A DNA stretch of 16,107 nt, from assembly GCA_023460175.1 (NCBI GenBank), contig JAEWRC010000224.1:1-16107 (forward strand), written 5' to 3'. This document shows, one piece after another, positions 1-7,221 of the stretch. The number at the start of each line of letters is the position of its first letter. Position 1 is the first letter of the stretch. Source of the stretch: Actinomycetes bacterium. Its GTDB lineage: Bacteria > Actinomycetota > Actinomycetes > Mycobacteriales > Mycobacteriaceae. The notes under the pieces were generated by a model. That model had not been told where the DNA came from. It ran no database searches and saw only the letters and a list, made by a program, of their open reading frames with translations. The position numbers and the translations under genes are program-made.

Positions 1-970
1 GGCCATCCGCGCGATGGCCGCCGACCGCGCCGTGCTGCGCGCCGCGTTCGCCGAGGCGGGTCTGGGGCTGCTGCTGCTCGGGGCCGATCCGCTGCGGCCG
101 TTGCAGCGGATCAATCCCGGCCCCCGCTATGCGGCCATGGAACGGTTTTTCGCGGCCAGCGGCACCGACGAGGCCGGCGCCGCGATGATGACCGCCACCG
201 CGTCGGTGCAGCTCAACCTCGAGGCGGGCCCGGCCGCGGGCTGGGCCGAACGGGTTCGGCTGGCGCACGCGTTGGGGCCGACGATGATCGCGATCGGCGC
301 CAACTCGCCGCTGCTCGGCGGGCACTTCACCGGCTGGGTCTCGTCGCGCCAGCAGGTCTGGGGCCGGCTGGATTCGGCGCGCTGCGGCCCGGTGCTCGGC
401 GCCAGCGGCCTGGACCCCGCCACCGACTGGGCCCGCTACGCGCTGAAGGCCCCGGTGATGCTGGTGCTGCCCGACGCGATCCCCGTCGAAGACTGGGTGC
501 CGTTCGCCGACTGGGCCGAGGGCCGGGTGCTGCTCGGCGGCCGCCGGCCCACCACCGCCGACCTCGACTACCACCTCACGACGCTGTTCCCGCCGGTCCG
601 CCCGCGCGGGTGGCTCGAGATCCGCTACCTCGACGCCGTCCCCGACGCCCTGTGGCCCGCGGTGGTGTTCACCCTGACCACGCTGCTCGACGATCCGCGG
701 GCCGCCGCGGCCGCCGAGGCCGTGGCCCCGGTGGCCGACGCCTGGGACACCGCGGCCCGCCTGGGGCTGCGCGACCAACGGCTGTACGCGGCGGCCGTCG
801 CGTGCGTGCAGACCGCCCTGGAGCTGGCGCCGCCGGATCTGGCAGAGTCGATGGCGCTGCTCGCGGGCGCCGTGGACCGCGGCCGGTGCGCGGCCGACGA
901 CTTCGCCGACGCCGCGGTGCGGATGGGCGTGGCCCCCGCCGCAGTGGCTCTGGCACAAGGAGATTCGTGA
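1..970 (+). CDS. egtA: EgtA, glutamate-cysteine ligase of ergothioneine synthesis (5' partial)
   Basis: This cytosolic ATP-dependent ligase (GCS2 family) joins glutamate and cysteine into gamma-glutamylcysteine, the sulfur donor that EgtB uses. The frame is already open at base 2, so the 5' end lies outside the window; about 322 C-terminal residues are visible, against roughly 430 for the mycobacterial enzyme. Visible family features are the MMTATASVQLNLE segment (bases about 185-225), the GANSPLLGG stretch (about 295-322), and the RGWLEIRYLDAVP segment near base 605, which carries an arginine and a glutamate typical of the fold. The stop TGA (968-970) overlaps the GTG start of egtB, so the two are translationally coupled. 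The assignment rests on the family signature together with its position at the head of egtBCDE. The protein alone could be called only a GCS2-family ligase. Confidence 0.93.
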   Translation, partial: AIRAMAADRAVLRAAFAEAGLGLLLLGADPLRPLQRINPGPRYAAMERFFAASGTDEAGAAMMTATASVQLNLEAGPAAGWAERVRLAHALGPTMIAIGANSPLLGGHFTGWVSSRQQVWGRLDSARCGPVLGASGLDPATDWARYALKAPVMLVLPDAIPVEDWVPFADWAEGRVLLGGRRPTTADLDYHLTTLFPPVRPRGWLEIRYLDAVPDALWPAVVFTLTTLLDDPRAAAAAEAVAPVADAWDTAARLGLRDQRLYAAAVACVQTALELAPPDLAESMALLAGAVDRGRCAADDFADAAVRMGVAPAAVALAQGDS

Positions 971-2244
971 GCATTCACCGCCAACTCGCCGACGGGCTCG
1001 GCCGGGCCCGGGACCGCACGCTGAGCCTGGTGAACTTCGACGCCGACGAACTGCGCCGCCAGTACCACCCGTTGATGAGCCCGCTGGTGTGGGACCTCGC
1101 CCACATCGGTCAGCAGGAGGAACTGTGGTTGCTGCGCGGCGGTGACACCGCGACCCCCGGTCTGCTGGACCCCGGCGTCGAGGGCCTCTACGACGCCTTC
1201 GTGCATTCCCGTGCCAGCCGGGCCGAGCTGCCGCTGCTGACCCCCAGCCAGGCCCACGGGTATCTGAAGACGGTGCGGGACAAGGTGTTCGACGTCTTGG
1301 ATCGGCTGCCCGACGACGACCCGGGCTTCGAGTACGCGCTGGTGATCAGCCATGAGAATCAGCACGACGAGACCATGCTGCAGGCGTTGAACCTGCGGGC
1401 CGGGGCGCCGATCCTCGGGCGCGGCGCCGTGCTGCCGCCCGGGCGGCCCGAGGTGGCGGGCACGTCGGTGGAGATCCCCGGCGGCCCGTTTGTGCTCGGC
1501 GTCGACGCTGCCGCCGAACCGCACTCGCTCGACAACGAGCGGCCCGCCCACGTCGTCGACGTGCCCGGCTTCCGCATCGGCCGGGTCCCGGTGACCAACG
1601 CCGAATGGCGGCAGTTCGTCGACGACGGCGGCTATCGGGAACCGCGGTGGTGGTCGGAGCGCGGCTGGGCGCACCGCACCGAGGCCGGCCTGAGCGCGCC
1701 GCAGTTCTGGAACGAATCGGACGGCACCCGAACGCGATTCGGGCATATCGAAGCCCTGCCCGACGACGAACCCGTCCAGCACGTCACCTACTTCGAAGCG
1801 CAGGCCTACGCCACGTGGGCCGGTGCGCGCCTGCCCACCGAGGCGGAGTGGGAGAAGGCCTGCGCGTGGGACCCGCGCACCGAGACCCGGCGGCGCTACC
1901 CGTGGGGCCCGGCGACTCCCGATCCCGCGCGGGCCAATCTCGGCGGCGAGGCCCTGCGGCCCGCCCCGGTCGGCGCCTATCCGGACGGGGCGTCGGCCTA
2001 CGGCGTCGAGCAGCTGCTGGGCGACGTGTGGGAGTGGACCAGTTCCCCGCTGCGGCCGTGGCCGGGCTTCACCCCGATGCTCTACGAGCGGTACAGCCAA
2101 CCGTTCTTCGACGGCGACTACCGCGTGCTGCGCGGCGGGTCGTGGGCGGTTTCCGCCGACATCCTGCGGCCGAGCTTCCGCAACTGGGACCACCCGATCC
2201 GGCGGCAGATCTTCGCCGGCGTGCGCCTGGTCTGGGACCTCTGA
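967..2244 (+). CDS. egtB: EgtB, iron-dependent hercynine sulfoxide synthase
   Basis: EgtB is a non-heme Fe(II), O2-dependent sulfoxide synthase that forms the C-S bond between hercynine and gamma-glutamylcysteine. The GTG start at 967 is chosen because AAGGAG lies 4 bases upstream (957-962) and the resulting 425 residues fit the known length (428 in M. smegmatis). The N-terminal DinB-like domain supplies the iron ligands His46, His129 and His133 (HENQHDE), matching His51/134/138 of the M. thermoresistibile enzyme with a constant offset of 5. Arg82 and Arg85 correspond to the substrate-binding Arg87/Arg90. The C-terminal formylglycine-generating-enzyme-like domain (about 155-425) contains Asn406-Trp407-Asp408, matching Asn414/Asp416, which bind gamma-glutamylcysteine. 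The catalytic tyrosine is probably Tyr373 or Tyr376; I could not align this exactly. The stop TGA shares one base with the egtC ATG. Confidence 0.97.
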   Translation: MSIHRQLADGLGRARDRTLSLVNFDADELRRQYHPLMSPLVWDLAHIGQQEELWLLRGGDTATPGLLDPGVEGLYDAFVHSRASRAELPLLTPSQAHGYLKTVRDKVFDVLDRLPDDDPGFEYALVISHENQHDETMLQALNLRAGAPILGRGAVLPPGRPEVAGTSVEIPGGPFVLGVDAAAEPHSLDNERPAHVVDVPGFRIGRVPVTNAEWRQFVDDGGYREPRWWSERGWAHRTEAGLSAPQFWNESDGTRTRFGHIEALPDDEPVQHVTYFEAQAYATWAGARLPTEAEWEKACAWDPRTETRRRYPWGPATPDPARANLGGEALRPAPVGAYPDGASAYGVEQLLGDVWEWTSSPLRPWPGFTPMLYERYSQPFFDGDYRVLRGGSWAVSADILRPSFRNWDHPIRRQIFAGVRLVWDL

Positions 2245-2945
2245 TGTGCCGACATCTGGGCTGGCTGGGGGAGCCGGTGTCGGTGCACTCGCTGGTGCTG
2301 GAGCCGCCGAACGGCCTGCTGACCCAATCGTATGCGCCGCGCCGGCAGAAGCACGGGCTGATGAACGCCGACGGCTGGGGCGTCGGCTTCTTCTCCCCGG
2401 AGCTGCCCGACGGCGAGCCCGCCCGCTGGCGCAGCGCCGCCCCGCTGTGGGGCGACGCCTCGTTCGCCTCGGTGGCGCCGGTGCTGTCGAGTCGCTGCGT
2501 GGTGGCCGCGGTGCGGTCGGCGACCATCGGCATGCCCATCGAGGCCTCGGCCAGCGCCCCGTTCACCGACGGGCGATGGTTGTTGTCGCACAACGGGATC
2601 GTCGACCGGGCGGTGCTGCCGTTATCCGCCGCGGCCGAGTCGGTGGTCGACAGCGCGGTGCTGGCCGCGCACATCTTCGACCGCGGTCTGGACAACCTCG
2701 CCGAGACCATCGCCCGGGTCGGCGCCGACGATCCGGGCGCGCGCCTGAACATCCTGGCCGCCAACAGCTCTCGCCTGCTGGCCACCACCTGGGGTGACAC
2801 CCTGTCGATGCGGCGTCGCGCCGACGGCGTGGTGTTGGCCAGCGAGCCCTACGACGACCACCCGGACTGGGTCGACATCCCCGACCGCCACCTCGTCGAG
2901 ATCCACGACGGACAGGTGACCTTGACCGCTCTGAAGGGATCATGA
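2244..2945 (+). CDS. egtC: EgtC, gamma-glutamyl hercynylcysteine sulfoxide amidohydrolase
   Basis: EgtC is a class II glutamine-amidotransferase-type (Ntn) hydrolase that removes the gamma-glutamyl group from the EgtB product, leaving hercynylcysteine sulfoxide for EgtE. The 233 residues begin Met-Cys-Arg-His-Leu; Cys2 is the expected N-terminal nucleophile once Met1 is removed, which fixes the start at ATG 2244. Other family features are the NADGWGVGFF segment (about residues 45-54), the AAVRSATIG segment and the LLSHNGIV strand, which stand where class II amidotransferases have their GWG, R-x-AT-x-G and HNG motifs. The start overlaps the egtB stop (TGATG), and the stop overlaps the egtD start (ATGA at 2942-2945), so it is coupled on both sides. 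There is no signal peptide or membrane segment. Confidence 0.96.
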   Translation: MCRHLGWLGEPVSVHSLVLEPPNGLLTQSYAPRRQKHGLMNADGWGVGFFSPELPDGEPARWRSAAPLWGDASFASVAPVLSSRCVVAAVRSATIGMPIEASASAPFTDGRWLLSHNGIVDRAVLPLSAAAESVVDSAVLAAHIFDRGLDNLAETIARVGADDPGARLNILAANSSRLLATTWGDTLSMRRRADGVVLASEPYDDHPDWVDIPDRHLVEIHDGQVTLTALKGS

Positions 2946-3907
2946 CGGTGCTGCTCACCAACCACCTGCCCGCCGACCACGCCGCGCGTGAACTGCGCAA
3001 CGACGTCCGCGACGGTCTGACCGCGACGCCGAAGTCGCTGCCGCCCAAATGGTTCTACGACGCCACCGGCAGCGACCTGTTCGACCAGATCACCCGGCTG
3101 CCCGAGTATTACCCGACCCGCAGCGAGGCCGCGATCCTCACCGCGCGGGCCGACGAGATCGCCGCCGCCAGCGGTGCGGACACCCTGGTGGAACTGGGCA
3201 GCGGAACCTCGGAGAAGACCCGGATGCTGCTCGATGCGCTGCAACGCGCCGGGACGCTGCGCCGCTTCGTGCCCTTCGACGTCGACGCCACCATCCTGGC
3301 GCAGGCCGGCGAGGCGTTGCAGCGGCAATACCCGGGCGTCGAGATCAACGCGGTATGCGGCGACTTCGAACGCCACCTCGACGAGATCCCCAGCGGCGGA
3401 ACCAGATTGGTCGCCTTCCTGGGATCCACCATCGGCAACCTCACCCCCGGCCCGCGCGCCGCATTTTTGGCGGCGGTGGCCGAGACGCTGCGGCCCGGCG
3501 AGATGCTGCTGCTGGGCACGGACCTGGTCAAGGCGATCCCGCGGTTGCTGCAGGCCTACGACGACAGCGCCGGGGTGACGGCCGCGTTCAATCGCAACGT
3601 CCTGGCCGTGATCAACCGCGAACTGCACGCCGACTTCAACCTCGACGCCTTCGCGCACGTGGCGCGCTGGAACCCTGAGGCCCAGCGGATCGAGATGTGG
3701 CTGCGCGCCCGCGGTCCGCAGCGGGTGCGGATCGCCGACCTGGACCTGGTGGTGGACTTCGCCGACGGCGAGCAACTGCTGACCGAGGTGTCCTGCAAGT
3801 TCACCCCCGACGGCATTGCCGCCGAGCTGGCCGCCGCGGGCCTGACCCGCACGCACTGGTGGACCGATCCGGCCGGGGACTTTGGGCTGTCGCTGGCCGT
3901 CAAGTGA
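2942..3907 (+). CDS. egtD: EgtD, histidine N-alpha-trimethyltransferase
   Basis: EgtD uses three SAM molecules to trimethylate the alpha-amino group of L-histidine to hercynine, the committed step of ergothioneine synthesis. The 321 residues equal the M. smegmatis EgtD length, and the known active-site residues fall at the same numbers: Tyr39 and Tyr56 (the EYYPTRSE segment), Asn166 (GSTIGN), and Glu282 and Ser284 (LLTEVSCKF). Gly86 lies in the SAM loop ELGSGTSEKT (84-92). Tyr39, Tyr56, Asn166, Glu282 and Ser284 are the histidine-pocket residues described for this family (DUF2260/Methyltransf_33). The ATGA overlap with egtC sets the start. The stop TGA at 3905-3907 overlaps the egtE GTG and lies inside a 12-base tandem duplication. 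Confidence 0.98.
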   Translation: MTVLLTNHLPADHAARELRNDVRDGLTATPKSLPPKWFYDATGSDLFDQITRLPEYYPTRSEAAILTARADEIAAASGADTLVELGSGTSEKTRMLLDALQRAGTLRRFVPFDVDATILAQAGEALQRQYPGVEINAVCGDFERHLDEIPSGGTRLVAFLGSTIGNLTPGPRAAFLAAVAETLRPGEMLLLGTDLVKAIPRLLQAYDDSAGVTAAFNRNVLAVINRELHADFNLDAFAHVARWNPEAQRIEMWLRARGPQRVRIADLDLVVDFADGEQLLTEVSCKFTPDGIAAELAAAGLTRTHWWTDPAGDFGLSLAVK

Positions 3908-3924
3908 TCGACCAAGTGATCGAC
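3901..3924 (+). repeat. Perfect 12-base tandem duplication at the egtD/egtE junction
   Basis: CAAGTGATCGAC occurs twice in direct succession (3901-3912 and 3913-3924) without mismatch. The first copy contains the last egtD codons, the egtD stop and the egtE GTG. The second copy repeats the GTG in frame and adds four residues to the EgtE N-terminus. The duplication keeps the reading frame. Confidence 0.9.
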
Positions 3925-5079
3925 GGGGACCTGGGCCGGCGGTGGCGCGCGGCCCGACCGCCGATGGCCGGCGTGCACCTGGACTCCGCCGCCTGCTCCC
4001 GGCAATCGCACGCCGCGATCGAGGCCGCCGCCCAGCACGCCCGCCACGAGGCGGAGGTCGGCGGCTACGTGGCGGCCCAGGCCGCCGTTCCCGTACTGGA
4101 CGCCGGGCGGGCGGTGATCGCCGCGCTCACCGGGATGGCCGCGGCCGACGTGGTGTTCACCACCGGATCGGGTCACGCGCTGGACCTGCTGCTCGGCTCC
4201 TGGCCGGGGGCGCGCACCGTGGCGTGTCTGCCCGGCGAGTTCGCGCCGAACCTGGCCCTGATGGGCGCCCACGGATTCGCGGTGCGCACGCTGCCGGTCG
4301 ACGCCGACGGCCGGTTGCGGGTGGCCGACCTCGCGGCCGACCTGCGCGCCGACCCGCCCGGGTTGGTGCACGTCGACGGCATCGCCAGCCACCGCGGCCT
4401 CGCGCAGCCCATCGCCGAGGCCGCCCAGGTCTGTGCCGCCCAGGGCATCCCGCTGGTGCTCGACGCCGCCCAGGCGATGGTCCAGCTGGACTGCGCGGTC
4501 GGGGCCGCCGCGGTGTACTCGTCATCCCGCAAGTGGTCGGCCGGGCCGCGCGGCGTCGGTTTCCTCGCGGTGGCCCCCGAACTGGCCCAGCGGTTGGTGC
4601 GGCGGGTGCCGCCGCCGGACTGGGCGGTCGGTGGCACCGCGTTGCAGGCCTTCGAGCACGGCGAGACCAATCTGGCTGCCCGGCTGGGCTTCTCGGTGGC
4701 GCTCGGGGAGATCCTGGCCGCCGGCCCCGCAGCGCTGCGCCGGCGACTGGCCACGGTCGGGGCGGCCACGCGCGCCGCGCTGGACGGGGCCGCCGGCTGG
4801 CGGGTGGTGGAACCCGTCGACGAACCCACCGCCATCACCACCCTGGTCCCGCCGGCCGGCGTCGACCCGGTGGCCGTGCGCGCCGCACTGATCGCCGAGC
4901 ACGGGATCGTCACCACCGTCGCCGAGGTGGCCCGCGCCCCGTTCGAACTGACCGGGCCGGTGCTGCGGCTGTCCCCGCACGTCGACGTCACCGACGAGGA
5001 CCTCGACCGCGTGGTCGCCGCGCTGAATGCACCCCCGCTGAATGCACCCCCGCTGAATACACCAACGCCGCCAAGCTAG
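3904..5079 (+). CDS. egtE: EgtE, PLP-dependent hercynylcysteine sulfoxide C-S lyase
   Basis: EgtE is a fold-type I PLP enzyme that cleaves the C-S bond of hercynylcysteine sulfoxide and releases ergothioneine. It resembles the class V aminotransferase/cysteine desulfurase family. From GTG 3904 it has 391 residues. Lys210 in YSSSRKWSAGPRG is the expected Schiff-base lysine, and Asp187 in LVLDAAQAM is the pyridine-nitrogen partner. TTGSGHALD (about residue 90) is the phosphate-binding loop. GTG 3904 overlaps the egtD stop, as at the other egt junctions; a second in-frame GTG at 3916 exists because of a 12-base duplication, and I cannot decide between them from sequence alone. The C-terminus carries an unusual tail built from 15-base repeats (Leu-Asn-Ala-Pro-Pro), which makes the protein longer than the roughly 370 residues I recall for M. 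smegmatis. Confidence 0.93.
   Translation: MIDQVIDGDLGRRWRAARPPMAGVHLDSAACSRQSHAAIEAAAQHARHEAEVGGYVAAQAAVPVLDAGRAVIAALTGMAAADVVFTTGSGHALDLLLGSWPGARTVACLPGEFAPNLALMGAHGFAVRTLPVDADGRLRVADLAADLRADPPGLVHVDGIASHRGLAQPIAEAAQVCAAQGIPLVLDAAQAMVQLDCAVGAAAVYSSSRKWSAGPRGVGFLAVAPELAQRLVRRVPPPDWAVGGTALQAFEHGETNLAARLGFSVALGEILAAGPAALRRRLATVGAATRAALDGAAGWRVVEPVDEPTAITTLVPPAGVDPVAVRAALIAEHGIVTTVAEVARAPFELTGPVLRLSPHVDVTDEDLDRVVAALNAPPLNAPPLNTPTPPS
5023..5063 (+). repeat. egtE: 15-base tandem repeat encoding the EgtE C-terminal tail
   Basis: CTGAATGCACCCCCG is repeated perfectly at 5023-5037 and 5038-5052, followed by a partial, diverged third copy (to about 5063, with CTGAATACACC). Each unit encodes Leu-Asn-Ala-Pro-Pro, so gain or loss of copies would change tail length without a frameshift. 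The tail lies after the last recognisable part of the lyase domain. Confidence 0.88.
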
Positions 5080-5100
5080 GGACTTCCGGCCCTCCCGCTG

Positions 5101-5133
5101 CGTCCGGCGCCCATCGGATACTGGTACCGGACG
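5101..5133. promoter_or_regulatory. Inverted repeat with a possible -10 box upstream of the acyltransferase gene
   Basis: The 81-base gap between egtE and the acyltransferase gene contains a perfect 7-base inverted repeat, CGTCCGG (5101-5107) and CCGGACG (5127-5133), with a 19-base centre. Within the centre, GATACT (5117-5122) matches a sigma-A -10 hexamer at four of six positions, with no convincing -35. A transcript starting about 7 bases later would have a leader of about 30 bases. It could equally be a weak U-tract-less hairpin ending the egt transcript. This is a low-confidence pattern call. Confidence 0.3.
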
Positions 5134-5146
5134 TCACACATAGTTC

Positions 5147-5151
5147 GGAGG
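5147..5151 (+). promoter_or_regulatory. Ribosome binding site of the WS/DGAT gene
   Basis: GGAGG lies 9 bases before ATG 5161. It supports this ATG as the start and marks the gene as leadered, unlike several neighbours that lack a Shine-Dalgarno. Confidence 0.75.
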
Positions 5152-5160
5152 TAGTCGGCC

Positions 5161-6543
5161 ATGGACAAGTTGACGACCCTGGATGCGGGCTTCCTCGAGG
5201 CCGAGGACTCCGACCCGCACGTCAGCCTCGCGATCGGCGGGCTGGCCATGCTCGAGGGGCCGATGCCCGACCCCGCCGCGCAGCTGGCGACGCTGGGCCA
5301 ACGGATCGGGGCCTGCCCGCGGTTCAGGCAACGACTGCGCCGCCGACCCTTCGACCTGGGGCCACCCGAGTGGGAGGACGACCCGCACTTCGACCTGACC
5401 AACCACGTGCGGCGCATCGCCGTGCCGGGCCCCGGCCGGGACCGCGAACTCTACGACCTGGTCGCCGAGGTGATGTCCTGGCGGCTCAACCGCAGCGGCC
5501 CGCTGTGGGAGATCTGGGTCATCGAGGGGCTGCGCGAGGGCCGGTGGGCCATGTTGATGAAGGTCCACCACTGCGTCGCCGACGGCATCGCCACGGTCCA
5601 CATGCTCGCGGGCCTGTCCGACGACGGCATCCACGACAGCTTCGCCGACCAGATCCGCGCGGCCGCCCACCCCCGCCCGACCGGGCTGCGCACCCCCGCC
5701 GACCTGAACCCGCTGGCCTGGATCAGCGGGCTGTGGGGCATGTCCGGGGCCGCCGTGCGCGCGGTGCGCGGCGCGGGGGAGATCGCCACCGGCTTGCTGC
5801 GCCCGAGCCCGTCGTCACTGAACGGGCCGCTGTCGGGGCTGCGCCGCTACCACGGGGCGCGGGTGGCGCTCGACGACGTGCGGCAGGTGTGCCAGGCCTT
5901 CGACGTCACCATCAACGACGTCGCGCTGGCCGCGCTCACCGAGAGCTACCGCGCGCTGCTGCTGCGCCGCGGCGAGCAGCCGCTGCCCGACTCGCTGCGC
6001 ACCCTGGTGCCGGTGTCGCTGCGAGCGGCCGAGGCGCTCGACCAGCCCGACAACCGGGTGTCGCTGATGCTGCCGTACCTGCCGGTCGACGAGGCCAACC
6101 CGGTCGAGCGGCTGCGCAAGGTGCACGCGCGGCTGGCCCGCACCAAGCGCACCGGACAGCGTCAGGCCGGCGGCGCCATCACCGCGGTGACCGACCGCAT
6201 CCCGTTCCCGCTGACCGCCTGGACGGTCCGGCTGCTGACCCGGCTGCCGCAGCGCGGCGTCGTGTCGGTGGCCACCAACGTGCCCGGGCCGCGCGAACCG
6301 CTGCGGATCCTGGGCCGCAAGGTGATTCGCGTGCTGCCCGTCCCGCCGATCGCGATGCAGCTGCGCACGGGCGTCGCCATGCTCAGCTACGCCGACCACC
6401 TGTACTTCGGCATCCTCGCCGACTTCGACGCCGTGCCCGAACTCGACGAGTTCGCCCGCGGCGTGGAGGACGCGGTGGCCCGCCTGGTCGCCAGCAGCCG
6501 GCGGCCGCGGCATCGCCGACTGGCGCTGGTGGTCAGCAACTAA
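5161..6543 (+). CDS. WS/DGAT-family acyltransferase (wax ester synthase / diacylglycerol O-acyltransferase)
   Basis: The 460-residue length is typical of the actinobacterial bifunctional wax synthase/diacylglycerol acyltransferases, which transfer a fatty acyl group from acyl-CoA to diacylglycerol or a long-chain alcohol. The condensation-type catalytic motif HHxxxDG is intact at residues 136-142 (His136, His137, Asp141), after the family-typical N-terminus MDKLTTLDAGFL. Further C-terminal family features are the NDVALAAL segment, LRTLVPVSLR, and the VATNVPGPREPL strand. Mycobacteria carry many paralogues (Tgs and related), so the exact substrate cannot be read from sequence and no symbol is given. 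It follows egtE after 81 bases in the same direction and might be read through from the egt operon. Its stop TAA overlaps the stop of the convergent methyltransferase by four bases (CTAA, 6540-6543). From memory, M. tuberculosis has no such gene between egtE and Rv3699. Confidence 0.93.
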   Translation: MDKLTTLDAGFLEAEDSDPHVSLAIGGLAMLEGPMPDPAAQLATLGQRIGACPRFRQRLRRRPFDLGPPEWEDDPHFDLTNHVRRIAVPGPGRDRELYDLVAEVMSWRLNRSGPLWEIWVIEGLREGRWAMLMKVHHCVADGIATVHMLAGLSDDGIHDSFADQIRAAAHPRPTGLRTPADLNPLAWISGLWGMSGAAVRAVRGAGEIATGLLRPSPSSLNGPLSGLRRYHGARVALDDVRQVCQAFDVTINDVALAALTESYRALLLRRGEQPLPDSLRTLVPVSLRAAEALDQPDNRVSLMLPYLPVDEANPVERLRKVHARLARTKRTGQRQAGGAITAVTDRIPFPLTAWTVRLLTRLPQRGVVSVATNVPGPREPLRILGRKVIRVLPVPPIAMQLRTGVAMLSYADHLYFGILADFDAVPELDEFARGVEDAVARLVASSRRPRHRRLALVVSN

Positions 6544-7211
6544 GCGGGCTTGTGCGCGCTGAGCAGGAACGCCGGCATCTTGATCCGGCCCTGCTCGTCG
6601 CGCGGGAACGGCGGCACCGGAACCCCCGGCAGCTCAGGCATATTGGCGTGGATCGCGGCGGGGCGGACCTCGTCGATCGTCCAGTACTTGCTGACGGCCT
6701 CGCGCAGTTCGGCCTCGTCGACCTCGTTGGGCTTGGTCTCGAGGTCCGGCGGGAACGCACCCTTGGCGAACACCAGGATGTAGAACCGCGCCCCGGGTGA
6801 GGCGGCCCGCAGCGCCGAGCGCAGATAGCCGTCACGGCCCTCGAGGGGCAGCGAGTGGAACAACGTGCTGTCGACGATGGTGTCGAACTTCTCGTCGAAC
6901 CCGGTGAACGTCGTGATGTCGTCCTGGACGAACGTCGCGGTGCTCAGCCCGCGCTCCTCGGCGGCCTTGCGGGCGGCGGCCACCGCGGTCGGGGTCAACT
7001 CGATACCGACGACGGTCATCCCGCGCTCGGCCAGCGCCAGCGACAGCTCCGCGTGACCGCAGCCCGCGTCCAGCACGGTGCCGGTGATCTTGCCCTGCTC
7101 GATCAGCGCCGCGAGTTCGGGCTGCGGTTCGCCGATGTTCCACGGCGGCGGGCCCGGAATGTCGCTGTCTCCGCGGTAGACGCTGTCCCAGTCCATACCT
7201 TCAACAGTCAT
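6540..7211 (-). CDS. Class I SAM-dependent methyltransferase of unknown substrate (Rv3699-like)
   Basis: This is a small Rossmann-fold methyltransferase of 223 residues from ATG 7211. SAM motif I is VLDAGCGHAE (46-55), and the acidic residue ending strand 2 is Glu71 (VVGIEL). The PPWNIGEPQPEL segment (22-33) is common in a mycobacterial group loosely related to thiopurine/thiol methyltransferases; the substrate is not known to me. The start is uncertain: GTG 7220 gives three more residues and sits 1 base after the ligase stop, while ATG 7196 gives a shorter form. ATG 7211 is chosen because GGAG lies 3 bases upstream. It follows the GCS2-family ligase gene (stop at 7222) almost without a gap, so the two are probably co-transcribed and coupled. 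Position next to the egt operon and synteny with Rv3699 support the identity, not the function. Confidence 0.88.
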   Translation of the reverse strand: MTVEGMDWDSVYRGDSDIPGPPPWNIGEPQPELAALIEQGKITGTVLDAGCGHAELSLALAERGMTVVGIELTPTAVAAARKAAEERGLSTATFVQDDITTFTGFDEKFDTIVDSTLFHSLPLEGRDGYLRSALRAASPGARFYILVFAKGAFPPDLETKPNEVDEAELREAVSKYWTIDEVRPAAIHANMPELPGVPVPPFPRDEQGRIKMPAFLLSAHKPA

Positions 7212-7221
7212 GGGCTCCACG

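Noticed and set aside
610..966. Longer EgtB reading with 119 extra N-terminal residues
   Set aside because: The added part is a shadow of egtA; GTG 967 has a Shine-Dalgarno and gives the known family length.
625..2193. 522-codon antisense open frame opposite egtA/egtB
   Set aside because: It has the same low-complexity shadow composition, lies fully opposite EgtB with intact catalytic residues, and has no recognisable motif.
5139..5144. CATAGT as a -10 box for the acyltransferase gene
   Set aside because: It abuts the Shine-Dalgarno, so the transcript would begin within or after the ribosome binding site.
3882..6800. 972-codon open frame on the plus strand overlapping egtE and the acyltransferase
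   Set aside because: It is an arginine/glycine/proline-rich shadow frame of high-GC coding DNA, without any domain, and runs across two well-supported genes.
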